Source: Streptomyces sp. AW19M42
GTDB taxonomy: Bacteria; Actinomycetota; Actinomycetes; Streptomycetales; Streptomycetaceae
Reading direction: 5' to 3'
Length of the DNA stretch: 64,000 nt
NCBI GenBank assembly: GCA_000470535.1
Contig: CBRG010000122.1
Span: 1 to 64,000 of the forward strand
Shown: positions 53,820-62,896 of the stretch, piece after piece
Numbering within the stretch: position 1 is the first letter of the stretch
Layout of the letters: the number at the start of each line of letters is the position of its first letter
The notes under the pieces: model-generated
Databases searched by the model: none
The model's input: only the letters and a program-made list of their open reading frames with translations
What the model was told of the DNA's origin: nothing
Program-made: the position numbers and the translations under genes

Positions 53820-53915
53820 CCCGTCGGCCTGGGGCCTGTCGTCAGACTGCCGTCTGCCGCGCGGCCGCCCTTCGGCCGACGACGGCACTTTGACGACAGG
53901 CCCCAGGCCGACGGG
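53820..53915. terminator. 25-bp perfect inverted repeat between convergent crt operons
   Basis: Arms 53820-53844 and 53891-53915 are exact complements over 25 bp (CCCGTCGGCCTGGGGCCTGT then CGTCA, and its inverse). The 46-base interior also pairs through GCCGTC and GACGGC. It starts three bases past the Rieske gene and ends 24 bases from the crtU stop, so it should end transcription of both operons. It is unusually long for this role. Confidence 0.85.
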
Positions 53916-53939
53916 GCCGCCCAGCCTCGGCCGTCCTCC

Positions 53940-55499
53940 TCACCGGGTGCCGAGTGCGGCCAGCCCGCGCAGCACCGCGCAGCGGCCGGTCTGCGGCACC
54001 GTCCACAGCGTCTGACCGCGTACCCCCCACTGCTCCAACAGCGCGTTGGCCGCGAGGAATCCGCTTGTCGCGGCACGCTCCATCAGCGCCACCGGAAGCT
54101 CCGTGCGGACCAGGTCGCCCGCCACCGTCACGGTGGGGTCGGGCGTGCGGACTCCGGGCCGGTGCGGGTAACCGCCGACCGGGAAGAGCGGGCAGTCCGC
54201 GCGCCATTCGTGCCGTACGTCCACCACCCGGGCGCTGAGCGTCTCCGGGTAGACCCGGTGGAGCTGTTCGATCGCCGCCGTCTGCACCGTGGCGCGGTCC
54301 TCGTCCGGTGAGACCGCGTAGGCGTGCAGTTCCAGCACCGAGCCCCGGTGACGGCCTGCCCAACGGGCGGCCTCGCCCTCCCATCGGTTCAGCACGCTGA
54401 CGTTGTCCAGCGGGGGACAGCCGCTGGTACCGAGGAAGCCGGGGCGGTCCGGCGCCACCGGACGGTCCAGCCAGAGCCGCGAGACGAGGAACGGTGGTGC
54501 TGTCCTGAGACCGTCCACCTTCGCACGCCAGGACGCGTCGCCCAGTCCGGGCGATGCTGCCACGGTCTTCCGCAGCCCGTCGGTGTCCAGAGCCAGGACC
54601 AGTGCGTCGTGGCGCCTCGTCCGGCCGTCGGCCGTGACATCGTGCCCACCGCCCACCAGGGGTGTGACGTGCTCCACCGTCGATCCCGTGCGTACCTGCG
54701 CGCCGTGCCCCTCCAGATACCGCCGCAACGGCTCCCACAGCGCCTGCGGGAACGGCTCGTCCGGCACATCGAAGAGGAGCCCCTCGCTGGAGCCGAGAAA
54801 ATAGATGTGGAACATCAACACCAGCTCCGCGGCCGACAGTTCCCGCGGATCGGCGAAGAAGCTACGGGAGAACACCTCGAAGGCCAGATGATGGGCGGCC
54901 TCCGGGAACCGGATGCGCATCAGGAAGTCGTGCGCGCTGACCTCGTCGAGCTGCTCGTACACGTCGGGCACGCGCACGTCCAACAGGGGGAGCGCGGCCC
55001 GCGGCCTCATCCGGACCAGGTCGCGGAGGCCGAAGGTGGGGCTGAGCGCGACGAAACCCAGGACGCTGAACGGCGGAGTGCGCGGCACCCGCGCGAAGCT
55101 GTCGTGCGAGCCCGCGCTGTGCCGCAGCGGATAGTCGGGCAGCCCCGTCAGCGTTCGCAGTCCCGGGTCCACCCGGCGCAACAAGCCGCGCAGGTTGTAG
55201 TACTGACGGAAGAAGGCGTGAAAGCCACGGCTCATGGTGACCGTGGTCCCGTCGGCGATCTCGGTGGGCCAGCCGGCAAGCCGCCCGCCGAGACCCGGCT
55301 CACGCTCGTACAGCGTCACCCGCGCACCTCGCTCGGCCAGCACCGTCGCTGCGGAGAGTCCCGCGATGCCACCGCCGATCACGGCCACCGAGGGCGCGTC
55401 ACCGGTGAAACGAGCACGACCGCCGGATCCGCGGAGCATGACGGCCCTGCGGTCACGGCCGCGGCGGTGGCCGTCCGTACCGGACCTCGCGTACCTCAT
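53940..55499 (-). CDS. crtU: Beta-carotene desaturase/methyltransferase (aromatic ring former)
   Basis: A 519-residue FAD-dependent enzyme of the CrtU type, which desaturates the beta-ionone rings and shifts a methyl group to give isorenieratene. FAD motif VAVIGGGIAGLSAATVLAER, then YEREPGLGGRLAGWPTEIAD; further MSRGFHAFFRQYYNLRGLLR and LSAAELVLMFHIYFLGSSEG. The start ATG 55499 overlaps the crtT stop by ATGA; about 40 poorly conserved residues precede the FAD fold, and a second in-frame ATG exists at residue 21. Last gene of crtY-crtT-crtU. Confidence 0.92.
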   Translation of the reverse strand: MRYARSGTDGHRRGRDRRAVMLRGSGGRARFTGDAPSVAVIGGGIAGLSAATVLAERGARVTLYEREPGLGGRLAGWPTEIADGTTVTMSRGFHAFFRQYYNLRGLLRRVDPGLRTLTGLPDYPLRHSAGSHDSFARVPRTPPFSVLGFVALSPTFGLRDLVRMRPRAALPLLDVRVPDVYEQLDEVSAHDFLMRIRFPEAAHHLAFEVFSRSFFADPRELSAAELVLMFHIYFLGSSEGLLFDVPDEPFPQALWEPLRRYLEGHGAQVRTGSTVEHVTPLVGGGHDVTADGRTRRHDALVLALDTDGLRKTVAASPGLGDASWRAKVDGLRTAPPFLVSRLWLDRPVAPDRPGFLGTSGCPPLDNVSVLNRWEGEAARWAGRHRGSVLELHAYAVSPDEDRATVQTAAIEQLHRVYPETLSARVVDVRHEWRADCPLFPVGGYPHRPGVRTPDPTVTVAGDLVRTELPVALMERAATSGFLAANALLEQWGVRGQTLWTVPQTGRCAVLRGLAALGTR

Positions 55500-56224
55500 G
55501 CCCGCTCCCGTACGGCGCTCGGTGCCCGGGCGACGATCGTGTGGGTGATGCCCGTCTGCCAACCGGGCAGCGGCAGGACCCGCACATGACCGAATCCGCG
55601 GCGTCGTACCCGGTCGGCGAAATCGGCGGCCGAGTCGAACTCCAGCACGCTGCGGCACAGGTGACGGTAGAGGGTTGCGTCTCCGGTGAGCCGCCCGGCC
55701 GGGACCACCACCGCGCCGCAGACCGCCGACCACACCGCCCGGTGCATACGGCCGGAGCCGAGCGTGTACTCGTGCACGACCAGCCGCCCGGCCGGGACGA
55801 GCAGCTCACGGACCACGTCGAGCACCTGGTCCGGGTCGCTCACATTGCGGAAGAGGTATGCGGCGAACACGGCGTCGAAGCGGCCGTTCACCTGCGAGGG
55901 GTGCATGGCCTCCGCCGGTGCGTGCACGAAGGTGACGTTCGCCGGCCAGCGCTTGGCCGAGGCGCGCTTGAGCATGCCCGCCGACGCGTCCACCGCGACG
56001 ATCTCCGCATCCGGCGCCGCCGTCAGGAGCGCGGCGGTCGACGTTCCCGTTCCGCAGCCGAGATCCAGCAGGCGCAGGCCCCGGCCGCCGTCCGTCAGCC
56101 CGAGTCTGCGCGCCGAGCGCCGCAGGTCGCGGCGGTAGCCGGGATTGACCGCGGTGAGCCGGTCGTAGGCGAGGGAGCCGCGGTCGAATGCGGCGGACAG
56201 GTCGTCGTCACGCAGCAGTGTCAT
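55496..56224 (-). CDS. crtT: Carotenoid-cluster SAM-dependent methyltransferase
   Basis: A 242-residue class I methyltransferase of the UbiE type. The SAM motif is LRLLDLGCGTGTSTAALL, the second acidic strand EIVAVDASAGMLKRA, post-motif FDAVFAAYLFRNVSDPDQVL. The N-terminal FDRGSLAYDRLTAVNPGYRR is like menaquinone-type enzymes. In crtYTU operons this is crtT, whose exact substrate is not settled. It overlaps crtY and crtU by four bases on either side. Confidence 0.9.
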   Translation of the reverse strand: MTLLRDDDLSAAFDRGSLAYDRLTAVNPGYRRDLRRSARRLGLTDGGRGLRLLDLGCGTGTSTAALLTAAPDAEIVAVDASAGMLKRASAKRWPANVTFVHAPAEAMHPSQVNGRFDAVFAAYLFRNVSDPDQVLDVVRELLVPAGRLVVHEYTLGSGRMHRAVWSAVCGAVVVPAGRLTGDATLYRHLCRSVLEFDSAADFADRVRRRGFGHVRVLPLPGWQTGITHTIVARAPSAVRERA

Positions 56225-57480
56225 GGGTCGCTCGTTTCCTGGTCAGGAGGCATACGGGTAGGAGCGCTGGGAATGGGCCACGGTGGCGCTCCGGCAGGCG
56301 CCTGCCGCTTCGGCCTGAAAGGGAGTTCGATGACGGTGCGAAGCATCGGGGCGACCGGCGTGCGCAGTCCGACCAGGACGTCCTCGTATCCGCGCGACGT
56401 ACCGTCCAGGAACCGCAGCAGCCGTTCTCCCGGGACCGTGCGGAACAGACCGGAGAAGAACTCGCCACCATCCACCCGGCCGCTGTCCACCGCCCGCAGC
56501 ATCACGGCGTCCATGGCGCGCGGCCAGGCTCCGTAAGGCGATGCCACCCGCAGTCGGCCTCCGCTGCGTACCTGCGCGGCGATGGTCCGGCTCTGGCGCT
56601 GGACAGCGGCGAACGTATAGCCGGTCGACGGACGGGTGGCCCCGCCCGCCGTCCCGATGCGGAAGACCGAGCGGCCGACCCGCACCGGGAAACGTCCGTC
56701 GGTCATCGGAATGACGCCCCGCTCCACAGCGGTCACCCGGTGGGCTCCGATGCCCAGCACATCGTGGGTGTAGTGATGTAACGCCCGCTCATATCCCTGC
56801 GCGTCCAGGACCGCACGCGAGAACTGTGTGTACTCGACCAAGGCGCTGCGCGGTCCCATCGGGAGCACGTATCCGAACGACAGGCCCTGCGGCGGTTGCG
56901 GAGTGCGGAAGTCCATCAGATCCGCCGTGGCCGGATCGAACACCGGCCGGTCGGCCTCGACGAACCAGCCCGTGAAGTGCTGCAGCAGGGTCGTGCGCGC
57001 CGCCGGCAGCCGGGCGGGCGGCCTCGAATCGAAGATGTACCTCCCGTGCAGCAGGATCCGCTCGCCCCAGGCGTCGCGTGCGACGACCCGGCCACCGCCC
57101 CCGGGGGCGTCCCCGACCGCGGTCACCGTCGCCTCCAACCGGCGAAAGCCTGCTGCGTGCGACAGCCGCCGCTGGACCAGCTGCTCGAAGGCGTCCGAGC
57201 GAAGCATCTTGTAGCGGAACGGATCGGGGCGCGTCACGGTCTCCGCCCCGTCGGGGCCAGTCACGCGCAACCGCTCCCAGGACGCGGACAACACGTCGTC
57301 GTACGCGCCACCGGCGGCCTCCCAGAAGCACCACGTGCGAGGCGGCGGTCGCAACGGTCCCGCGGGCGCGTCGACGAGGACAACCGACACGGGGGCACCA
57401 TCCGTCGGCGCGCACAGCTGATGGGCCAGTGTCAGCCCGGCCGCCCCGGCGCCCACGATGACGACGTCCGGCTGAAGCAC
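56221..57480 (-). CDS. crtY: Lycopene beta-cyclase
   Basis: A 419-residue cyclase turning lycopene into beta-carotene. Dinucleotide motif VVIVGAGAAGLTLAHQL at residues about 5-21; the family box RTWCFWEAAGGAYDD; then IFDSRPPARLPA, LLQHFTGWFVEADRPVFDPA, DFRTPQPPQGLSFGYVLPMG and GTAGGATRPSTGYTFAAVQ. GTG 57480 with AAAGG six bases upstream is taken as start; the frame runs open to 57600. A much stronger ribosome site lies at 57640 before an out-of-frame ATG (see findings). First gene of crtY-crtT-crtU. Confidence 0.93.
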   Translation of the reverse strand: MLQPDVVIVGAGAAGLTLAHQLCAPTDGAPVSVVLVDAPAGPLRPPPRTWCFWEAAGGAYDDVLSASWERLRVTGPDGAETVTRPDPFRYKMLRSDAFEQLVQRRLSHAAGFRRLEATVTAVGDAPGGGGRVVARDAWGERILLHGRYIFDSRPPARLPAARTTLLQHFTGWFVEADRPVFDPATADLMDFRTPQPPQGLSFGYVLPMGPRSALVEYTQFSRAVLDAQGYERALHHYTHDVLGIGAHRVTAVERGVIPMTDGRFPVRVGRSVFRIGTAGGATRPSTGYTFAAVQRQSRTIAAQVRSGGRLRVASPYGAWPRAMDAVMLRAVDSGRVDGGEFFSGLFRTVPGERLLRFLDGTSRGYEDVLVGLRTPVAPMLRTVIELPFRPKRQAPAGAPPWPIPSAPTRMPPDQETSDP

Positions 57481-57734
57481 GGGGCGCCTTTCTCTCGAAC
57501 GGGTGTCGGGCAGCAATCCGGCGGCCCGGGGAGAGAGCCGCCTGCCTGATGGAGATACTTCCGCAGGGGACAGCACTGCGGATGCGTGCGACGCGCGCAC
57601 GACGTGTAATCGTGCCTACCCGATCGCGCGCCATACCTTTCCTCCTTGCTGCATCCGAAGTGGCCGTGGGGAGGAAGTATCAAAAGGCATCACCGCACCA
57701 GCGGAACCCGGCCTCTACCTGAGAGACATCACGC
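57481..57734. other. Divergent control region between crtY and the MMPL gene
   Basis: On the minus strand AAGGAGG, six bases, then ATG at 57634 gives the best ribosome site of the region, but the frame that follows is not that of crtY. No palindrome or clear -35/-10 pair was found. Light-dependent control is likely by analogy with other crt clusters, not shown here. Confidence 0.4.
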
Positions 57735-59780
57735 GTGCACGCACTGACTGGCTTCGTCATCCGGCACCGCTTCCTGGTACTCGGAGTCTGGCTGCTCCTG
57801 GCCGTGGTGGGCGGCTACGCCGCACCGAAGGCGACCGCTGCCCTGAGCTTCGAGTTCGGACTGCCGGACCAGCCCGGCTACGAGACGAACGAGCAGTTGG
57901 TGGAGCACTTCGGTTCCGGCGGATCGAACGCACCGGTCCTACTGGTCGTCGGTGACGGAGACGCCCGTGTCCAGCGGTCGGCGGCGGCACCGTTGGTCGC
58001 GGATGTGCGGCGCACGGTGCCAGGCGCACGTGTGGCCTCGTTCGGCGACGAAACCGCCCTGCTGTCCCGCGACGGGCGCACCGGCGTCATCCTGGTCTAC
58101 CCCCGGCCACTGCCCGGCCAGGACCCCTATGCCCGCGCCCTGCCGGCCTTGGCGGAAGTCGCTGCGCGGTCCGGTGAGACGGTGCGGGTGACCGGGCAGG
58201 ACGCCTTGCAGGCAGACGGCGGCGGTGGCGGTGCCGGGGTGCTCGCCGAGACGCTGTTCGGCGGCGTGGGCGCACTGATCGTCCTGTTGGCGGTGTTCGG
58301 ATCCGCCCTCGCGCTGATGCCGCTGCTCATCGCCGTCGCGTCCATCCTCACCACGTTCCTGATCGTGTGGGGCCTGACGGGCGTCACCGACATCTCGTTC
58401 ATCGTCCAGTACCTGCTCGCCCTGATCGGTCTGGGGGTGGCGATCGACTACGCGCTGCTGGTCGTGACTCGCTGGCGTGAGGAGTTGGGCCACGGCGCCG
58501 ACACCGAGGAGGCAGTGCGGCGGGCCATGTCCACGGCTGGGCGCTCCGTGCTCTTCTCCGGGGTCACCGTGGCGGTGAGCCTGGCCGCACTGATCGTCCT
58601 GCCCGTGCCGTTTCTGCGCAGCGTCGGATTCACGGGGTTGCTCATTCCGTTGATGAGCGTCGCTGCCGCCCTCACCCTGCTGCCGGCTCTCCTGCTGACG
58701 GTGGGCAGGCGGCTGGAGTGGCCTGGCCGGCGCTCCCGCGCCTCAGAGAGCAGGCTGTGGCACGCGGTCGGCAGCGCTGTGGTGCGCCACCGCTGGGCGG
58801 CGGGCCTGGCAGCCACGGTGGTGCTGCTGGCACTGGCCTCGCCGGTGCTCGGTCTGCGGCTCGGCCGGCCCACGACGGAGTCATTGGCTTCCCTGGGAGG
58901 GCCGGCCGCCTCGGCCGTGGATCGACTGGACGGTTCGTCGATCGGAGCCGGTCTCGCGCATCCGGTCGAGATCGTCACCGAGGACGTGGCGAAGGTCCGT
59001 GAAGCACTCGGCGGTATCGACGGCGTGGCGGGCGTCATCGCGCCACCCGCCTGGACCGACGGCAACCGTTCCGTCGTTGAGGTGTGGACACGTGCGGACA
59101 CCTCCACGGAGACCGGAGCGGACACGGCCGCACAGATCAGGACCGCCGCCGAGAAGGCCGGCGCCCAGGTCGGCGGAGGCCCCGCCCAGGACGCGGACTT
59201 CCTCAGCGCCGTCTACGGCAACGCGCCCTGGGTGCTGGCCATCATCGTGGTCGTGACGTTCCTGCTCCTGTTCAGAGCCCTGCGTTCGTTCTGGCTTCCG
59301 GTCAAGGCCCTGGTGCTCAACGTGCTCTCGCTCGGTGCCGCATACGGCATCACGGTCCTGATCTGGCAGCACGGCCTGGGTACCGAGTTTCTGTTCGGGC
59401 AGTCCGCGTCGGGCGCGATCACCGTCTGGGTCCCGATCGCCGTGTTCGCGTTTCTCTTCGGCCTCTCGATGGACTACGAGGTCTTCCTGCTGTCCCGGAT
59501 CCGCGAAGAACACGACGCCGGAGCCGACACGGACACCGCCACGGTGCTGGGCGTCGCCCGGACAGGCCGGCTCGTCAGCTCCGCGGCACTCATCCTGTTC
59601 CTCGCCTTCGTCGCCCTGTCACGCGTCCCCACCACCGACGTCAAGATCCTTGCCACAGCGCTCGCGCTCGGCATCGTCATCGACGCGACCATCGTCCGCG
59701 GCGTGCTCGCGCCCGCCCTCGTCGCGCTCCTCGGCGAAGCCAACTGGTGGCGCACCCCCCTGCCACGCGACAAGAGATGA
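57735..59780 (+). CDS. MMPL family transporter
   Basis: A 681-residue RND-type exporter with 11-12 membrane segments arranged as two repeats, each with an extracytoplasmic loop. Proton-relay segments are seen as GLGVAIDYALLVVTRWREEL and FLFGLSMDYEVFLLSRIREE (Asp-Tyr pairs typical of MMPL proteins). Such proteins move lipids or hydrophobic molecules, so export or placement of carotenoid or membrane lipid is conceivable from the position beside crtY. GTG start 57735 with a weak GAGAGA site. It is a little shorter than mycobacterial MmpL proteins. Confidence 0.92.
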   Translation: MHALTGFVIRHRFLVLGVWLLLAVVGGYAAPKATAALSFEFGLPDQPGYETNEQLVEHFGSGGSNAPVLLVVGDGDARVQRSAAAPLVADVRRTVPGARVASFGDETALLSRDGRTGVILVYPRPLPGQDPYARALPALAEVAARSGETVRVTGQDALQADGGGGGAGVLAETLFGGVGALIVLLAVFGSALALMPLLIAVASILTTFLIVWGLTGVTDISFIVQYLLALIGLGVAIDYALLVVTRWREELGHGADTEEAVRRAMSTAGRSVLFSGVTVAVSLAALIVLPVPFLRSVGFTGLLIPLMSVAAALTLLPALLLTVGRRLEWPGRRSRASESRLWHAVGSAVVRHRWAAGLAATVVLLALASPVLGLRLGRPTTESLASLGGPAASAVDRLDGSSIGAGLAHPVEIVTEDVAKVREALGGIDGVAGVIAPPAWTDGNRSVVEVWTRADTSTETGADTAAQIRTAAEKAGAQVGGGPAQDADFLSAVYGNAPWVLAIIVVVTFLLLFRALRSFWLPVKALVLNVLSLGAAYGITVLIWQHGLGTEFLFGQSASGAITVWVPIAVFAFLFGLSMDYEVFLLSRIREEHDAGADTDTATVLGVARTGRLVSSAALILFLAFVALSRVPTTDVKILATALALGIVIDATIVRGVLAPALVALLGEANWWRTPLPRDKR

Positions 59781-59901
59781 ACCACCGCCCCGGCCAGGAC
59801 TGCGCCTCTCCCCGGCGGTCAGCGACGCTCCACCGCCGTTCCGCTGCCACCCCAGGTGGTCTGGAGATGCGCAAACGGGTGTATGGCAGCACGCTTGAAC
59901 C

Positions 59902-60081
59902 ATGGCCGAGCACCTCGTACCCCCCGGTGAGACCCCTCCCGTCGAGGGCTGCATCGCCGAAGCCCATGAAGAGCGCCCGGACGGAGGCGTGTGGGAGCAC
60001 CCAAAGATCTGGCTGGGGCTCATCGTCTTCGGCGCGGTCCTCATCGCCGCCTTCTTCATCGCTCGCATATTCGCCCTGTGA
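59902..60081 (+). CDS. DUF6480 family small membrane protein
   Basis: A 59-residue protein: acidic/proline N-terminus with HLVPPGETPPVEGCIAEAHE, then WEHPKIWLGLIVFGAVLIAA and FFIARIFAL, a single C-terminal membrane segment. PPGETPP followed by one anchor is the DUF6480 pattern. Function unknown. No clear ribosome site; a GTCT-n14-GGGTGT pair 20-45 bases upstream resembles a sigma-B type promoter with one mismatch. Confidence 0.65.
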   Translation: MAEHLVPPGETPPVEGCIAEAHEERPDGGVWEHPKIWLGLIVFGAVLIAAFFIARIFAL

Positions 60082-60143
60082 TCCGACCGGCTACGCGTCC
60101 CCACCCGCGATGTCTCTGACGGGCGAGGAGAAAGGCCGCCCGG

Positions 60144-60376
60144 TCAGGGCTGTTGCGGACCGGGCGCGGAGGGGCCCAGGGCCTGTTCGAGCGCTTCCGG
60201 AAGCCGCTGGGACACCTCATCCCCCAAACGCTCGAACTCCCTCTTCAAGAGGGGGTCGCCAGTCGCCAGGTGATGGTCCCCGGGTCCCACTGTTCGGCGC
60301 GGGAGAAGTCGGCCATGTAGGCCACGATCTCGTCGCGCGTTCGGCATGAGTGCATGACTCGTTCGACCTTGATCAC
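60144..60376 (-). pseudogene. SRPBCC-family gene with internal deletion
   Basis: From GTG 60376 the frame reads VIKVERVMHSCRTRDEIVAY and MADFSRAEQWDPGTITW, the start of a polyketide-cyclase/START-like protein. The next 90 or so residues are missing. The frame then switches near 60260 to the typical ending GDPLLKREFERLGDEVSQRL and PEALEQALG, stopping at 60144. Both ends are well preserved, so the loss is recent. In intact form SRPBCC proteins bind hydrophobic ligands. Confidence 0.75.
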
Positions 60377-60791
60377 TACGACTCCTGGTGGTGTCACACC
60401 GCGTTCCGTGCCCGGCCTGCTCCACTGCTCGCGATTGTCCTCCTTCCCCGTGGGCGATCATCGGACGCAGCCTTCTCGGCCGACCGGTGGCGGGCGCCTT
60501 GGCACAGCCCCTGGACGGGGTACTCCCACCACGGAGGCGGTCCGAACAGAGGAGCCGGTGGAGCTCAGGGGATGACATGTCGGCTGTCGGCCGCGTGATC
60601 ACAGTGGCGCCTGGATCCGACGGGCTGAACATGTTCGGGTGGAGCCGTGAGGTTCGGGCCCTCCCTCGCGTACCACGCGTCGTACGCGGCGCATCGTGCG
60701 CGGAGCGCCTCAGGCGTGATCCAACAGGCTGAGGAGCGGGCCGGAGCATCAGCTCTCGATGTACAGAGGTCCGCGCCGGAGGAAGAGGAAC
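60377..60791. other. Unassigned stretch upstream of the FAD oxidoreductase
   Basis: No supported gene. A minus-strand frame at about 60575-60725 (ITPEALRARCAAYDAWYARE) looks coding-like but lacks a start and a recognisable family; it may be another gene scrap. The right end should hold the promoter of the oxidoreductase. Confidence 0.35.
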
Positions 60792-62039
60792 ATGAACACT
60801 CAGCATCGCCGGACTCCGGACACCGTCGTCGTCGGTGCGGGCCTTGCCGGCCTGGCTTGCGCGCTGGATCTGTGCCGCTCCGGGCAGCAGGTGGCGCTTC
60901 TTGAGGCGTCCGACGGCGTGGGCGGCCGTATGCGCACGGACCGGGTGGACGGGTACTTGCTGGACCGCGGATTCCAGGTGTTCAACACCTCCTATCCACA
61001 GGTGAAGCGGCGTCTGCAGTTGCGGAGCCTGCGGTTGCGGCCCTTCTCCCCGGGCATCATCGTGCACACGCCGACGGGGCCGGTGTCTCTCGCCGACCCG
61101 ACTCGGCGGCCCGAGAAGGCCGGAACGCTGATGCCCGGCAGGGTTCTTTCCGTCCGGGACCTGGCCGCGATGGCGGCCCTCACCGCGCGAGACACCTTCC
61201 TGCCCGCCGAATTCCTCAAAAGACGGCCGGACCTTTCCACGGCCGACGCCTTGTCCCGCGCGGGGCTCTCGGCGAAGGCGGTCAATGAAGTCCTGCGGCC
61301 GTTCCTGGCCGGTGTGTTCCTCGAAGACCGGCTGGAGACCTCCGCCCGCTTCTTCCACCTGGTCCTGCGGAGCATGGTCCGGGGAACGCTCTGCCTGCCG
61401 GCCGGCGGTATCGGCGCCGTACCCGCCCAGCTGGCCGACGGTCTCCCGAGCGGCGTCCTGCGGCTGGAGACGCCCGTCGCCGGGGTCACCGCAGCGGGGG
61501 TGCTTCTGGCGGACGGCCGCGAACTGCCGGCCAGATCCGTCGTGGTGGCGGCGGAGGCTGCTGCGGCGGCGCGCCTGCTGCCCGGCCTGCCCCTGCCGCA
61601 GGGCCGTACGGTGACCACGTACTACCACGCAGTGGCGAAGACACCCCTGGCGGAGCCGACCCTCGTGGTGGACAGCACCGGACCGGTGCTGAACACCTGT
61701 GTGCTCACCGAGGTCGCGCCCACCTACGCTCCGCCCGGTACCGCGCTCGTCTCCAGCTCCGTACTGGGCGCCGACGGGTCCGGAGCGGACGGTGCCGTGC
61801 TTCCCCGGCTGGCCGACCTCTACGGCACCGACACGAGCGGCTGGCAGCAGGTCGCCGTGCACACGGTCGAGGGGGCCCTGCCCGCGATGGACCCGCCCTG
61901 GCCGCTGAGCCGTACGACGCGTTTCTCGCCGGGCAGGTACGTCTGCGGGGACCACCGTGCGACCGGTTCCGTGCAAGGCGCGCTGGCGTCGGGCGCACGG
62001 GCCGCCCGGGAAGTGCTGAGTGACCTGGCGCGCGGTTGA
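60792..62039 (+). CDS. NAD(P)/FAD-dependent oxidoreductase, phytoene-desaturase-like
   Basis: A 415-residue flavoenzyme of the amine oxidase/CrtI superfamily. FAD motif [20 protein letters not shown], then SDGVGGRMRTDRVDGYLLDR and GFQVFNTSYPQVKRRLQLRS; C-terminal FAD strand FSPGRYVCGDHRATGSVQGA. GGAGG nine bases before ATG 60792 favours this start over 60759. Genes of this type lie beside crt clusters in other Streptomyces, so an extra carotenoid oxidation or isomerisation is possible. Substrate not known. Confidence 0.85.
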   Translation: MNTQHRRTPDTVVVGAGLAGLACALDLCRSGQQVALLEASDGVGGRMRTDRVDGYLLDRGFQVFNTSYPQVKRRLQLRSLRLRPFSPGIIVHTPTGPVSLADPTRRPEKAGTLMPGRVLSVRDLAAMAALTARDTFLPAEFLKRRPDLSTADALSRAGLSAKAVNEVLRPFLAGVFLEDRLETSARFFHLVLRSMVRGTLCLPAGGIGAVPAQLADGLPSGVLRLETPVAGVTAAGVLLADGRELPARSVVVAAEAAAAARLLPGLPLPQGRTVTTYYHAVAKTPLAEPTLVVDSTGPVLNTCVLTEVAPTYAPPGTALVSSSVLGADGSGADGAVLPRLADLYGTDTSGWQQVAVHTVEGALPAMDPPWPLSRTTRFSPGRYVCGDHRATGSVQGALASGARAAREVLSDLARG

Positions 62040-62286
62040 CCCCGGCCGGACGCCGACCGCCGCACCCGGCTGCGGCCGTGCGGGGGAACGGAAGGCCGAG
62101 ACCCCAGCCACCCGCCCGCCACGGCGACCGGGAGAGATACGTGAACTGACCGGAGCGAGCGGGTCGGTGGCCGGTGCGACTGCCTTGGCTTCCGTAAACG
62201 CCTTCCTGGTCGTGAACCAAGTGTGCGTGCCGCATGCGCGTGCCGAGTTGACGTGCTGCTCGCCCCGGGCCGGTGCCCGTCCGGGC
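62040..62286. other. Intergenic stretch between convergent genes
   Basis: No gene and no strong hairpin seen; only short open frames without ribosome sites. Confidence 0.4.
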
Positions 62287-62838
62287 TCAGTCAATCGTCT
62301 TGATCTCGTGGGCGGGGACTCCCGCGACCAGGGTGCGGGCAGGAACGTCGTGGGTGACCACCGCGCCGGCAGCGACCACGGCGCCGGCGCCGATGGTCAC
62401 CCCCTGCGTGACCGTTGCTCCCGCACCGATCCAGACGTCGTCTTCGATGACGATCGGGGCGAGGCAGAGGTACTCGCGGCGCTCGGCGAGGGACAGGGGG
62501 TGCCCCCCGGTGATGAGATTGACCTTCGGGGCGATCATGACACCGTTGCCGATCCGGATCCCGCCCTTGTCCATGAACGTGCATCCCTGGTTGACGAAGA
62601 CGTTCTCCCCGAACGTCGTGTTCAGCCCGCACTCGGTGAAGAACGGCGGGTAGATCGTCACCGACTCCGGGAGCGGACCACCGAACACAACTGAAAGTAG
62701 TTCATCGCGACCTTCGCCGTCGCTGAACGGCAGCACGTTCAGCCGGGACGTCGCGTCGGTCACCTCCACGACTCGCTGCATATGACGTGCGAACTCGGGC
62801 TTCTGGACGTACATGATCTGATCTGTGCGAGTGGACAT
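62287..62838 (-). CDS. Sugar O-acetyltransferase (LacA/NodL/Maa family)
   Basis: A 183-residue left-handed beta-helix acyltransferase: acceptor-side [20 protein letters not shown], then hexapeptide repeats ([60 protein letters not shown]) and the conserved ending [16 protein letters not shown] at about residue 110 includes the catalytic histidine of the family. It acetylates a sugar or related hydroxyl group. ATG 62838 is the start; divergent from a LysR gene 90 bases away that probably regulates it. Confidence 0.92.
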   Translation of the reverse strand: MSTRTDQIMYVQKPEFARHMQRVVEVTDATSRLNVLPFSDGEGRDELLSVVFGGPLPESVTIYPPFFTECGLNTTFGENVFVNQGCTFMDKGGIRIGNGVMIAPKVNLITGGHPLSLAERREYLCLAPIVIEDDVWIGAGATVTQGVTIGAGAVVAAGAVVTHDVPARTLVAGVPAHEIKTID

Positions 62839-62896
62839 GCGCTGATCCCACCACCCTGAAGAACCCACGATCAAACAACCTCGCACTCGACCAGTG

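Noticed and set aside
60144-62294. Long minus-strand frame running through the FAD oxidoreductase
   Set aside because: Only its last 40 codons are meaningful (SRPBCC ending); the remainder mirrors the plus-strand gene.
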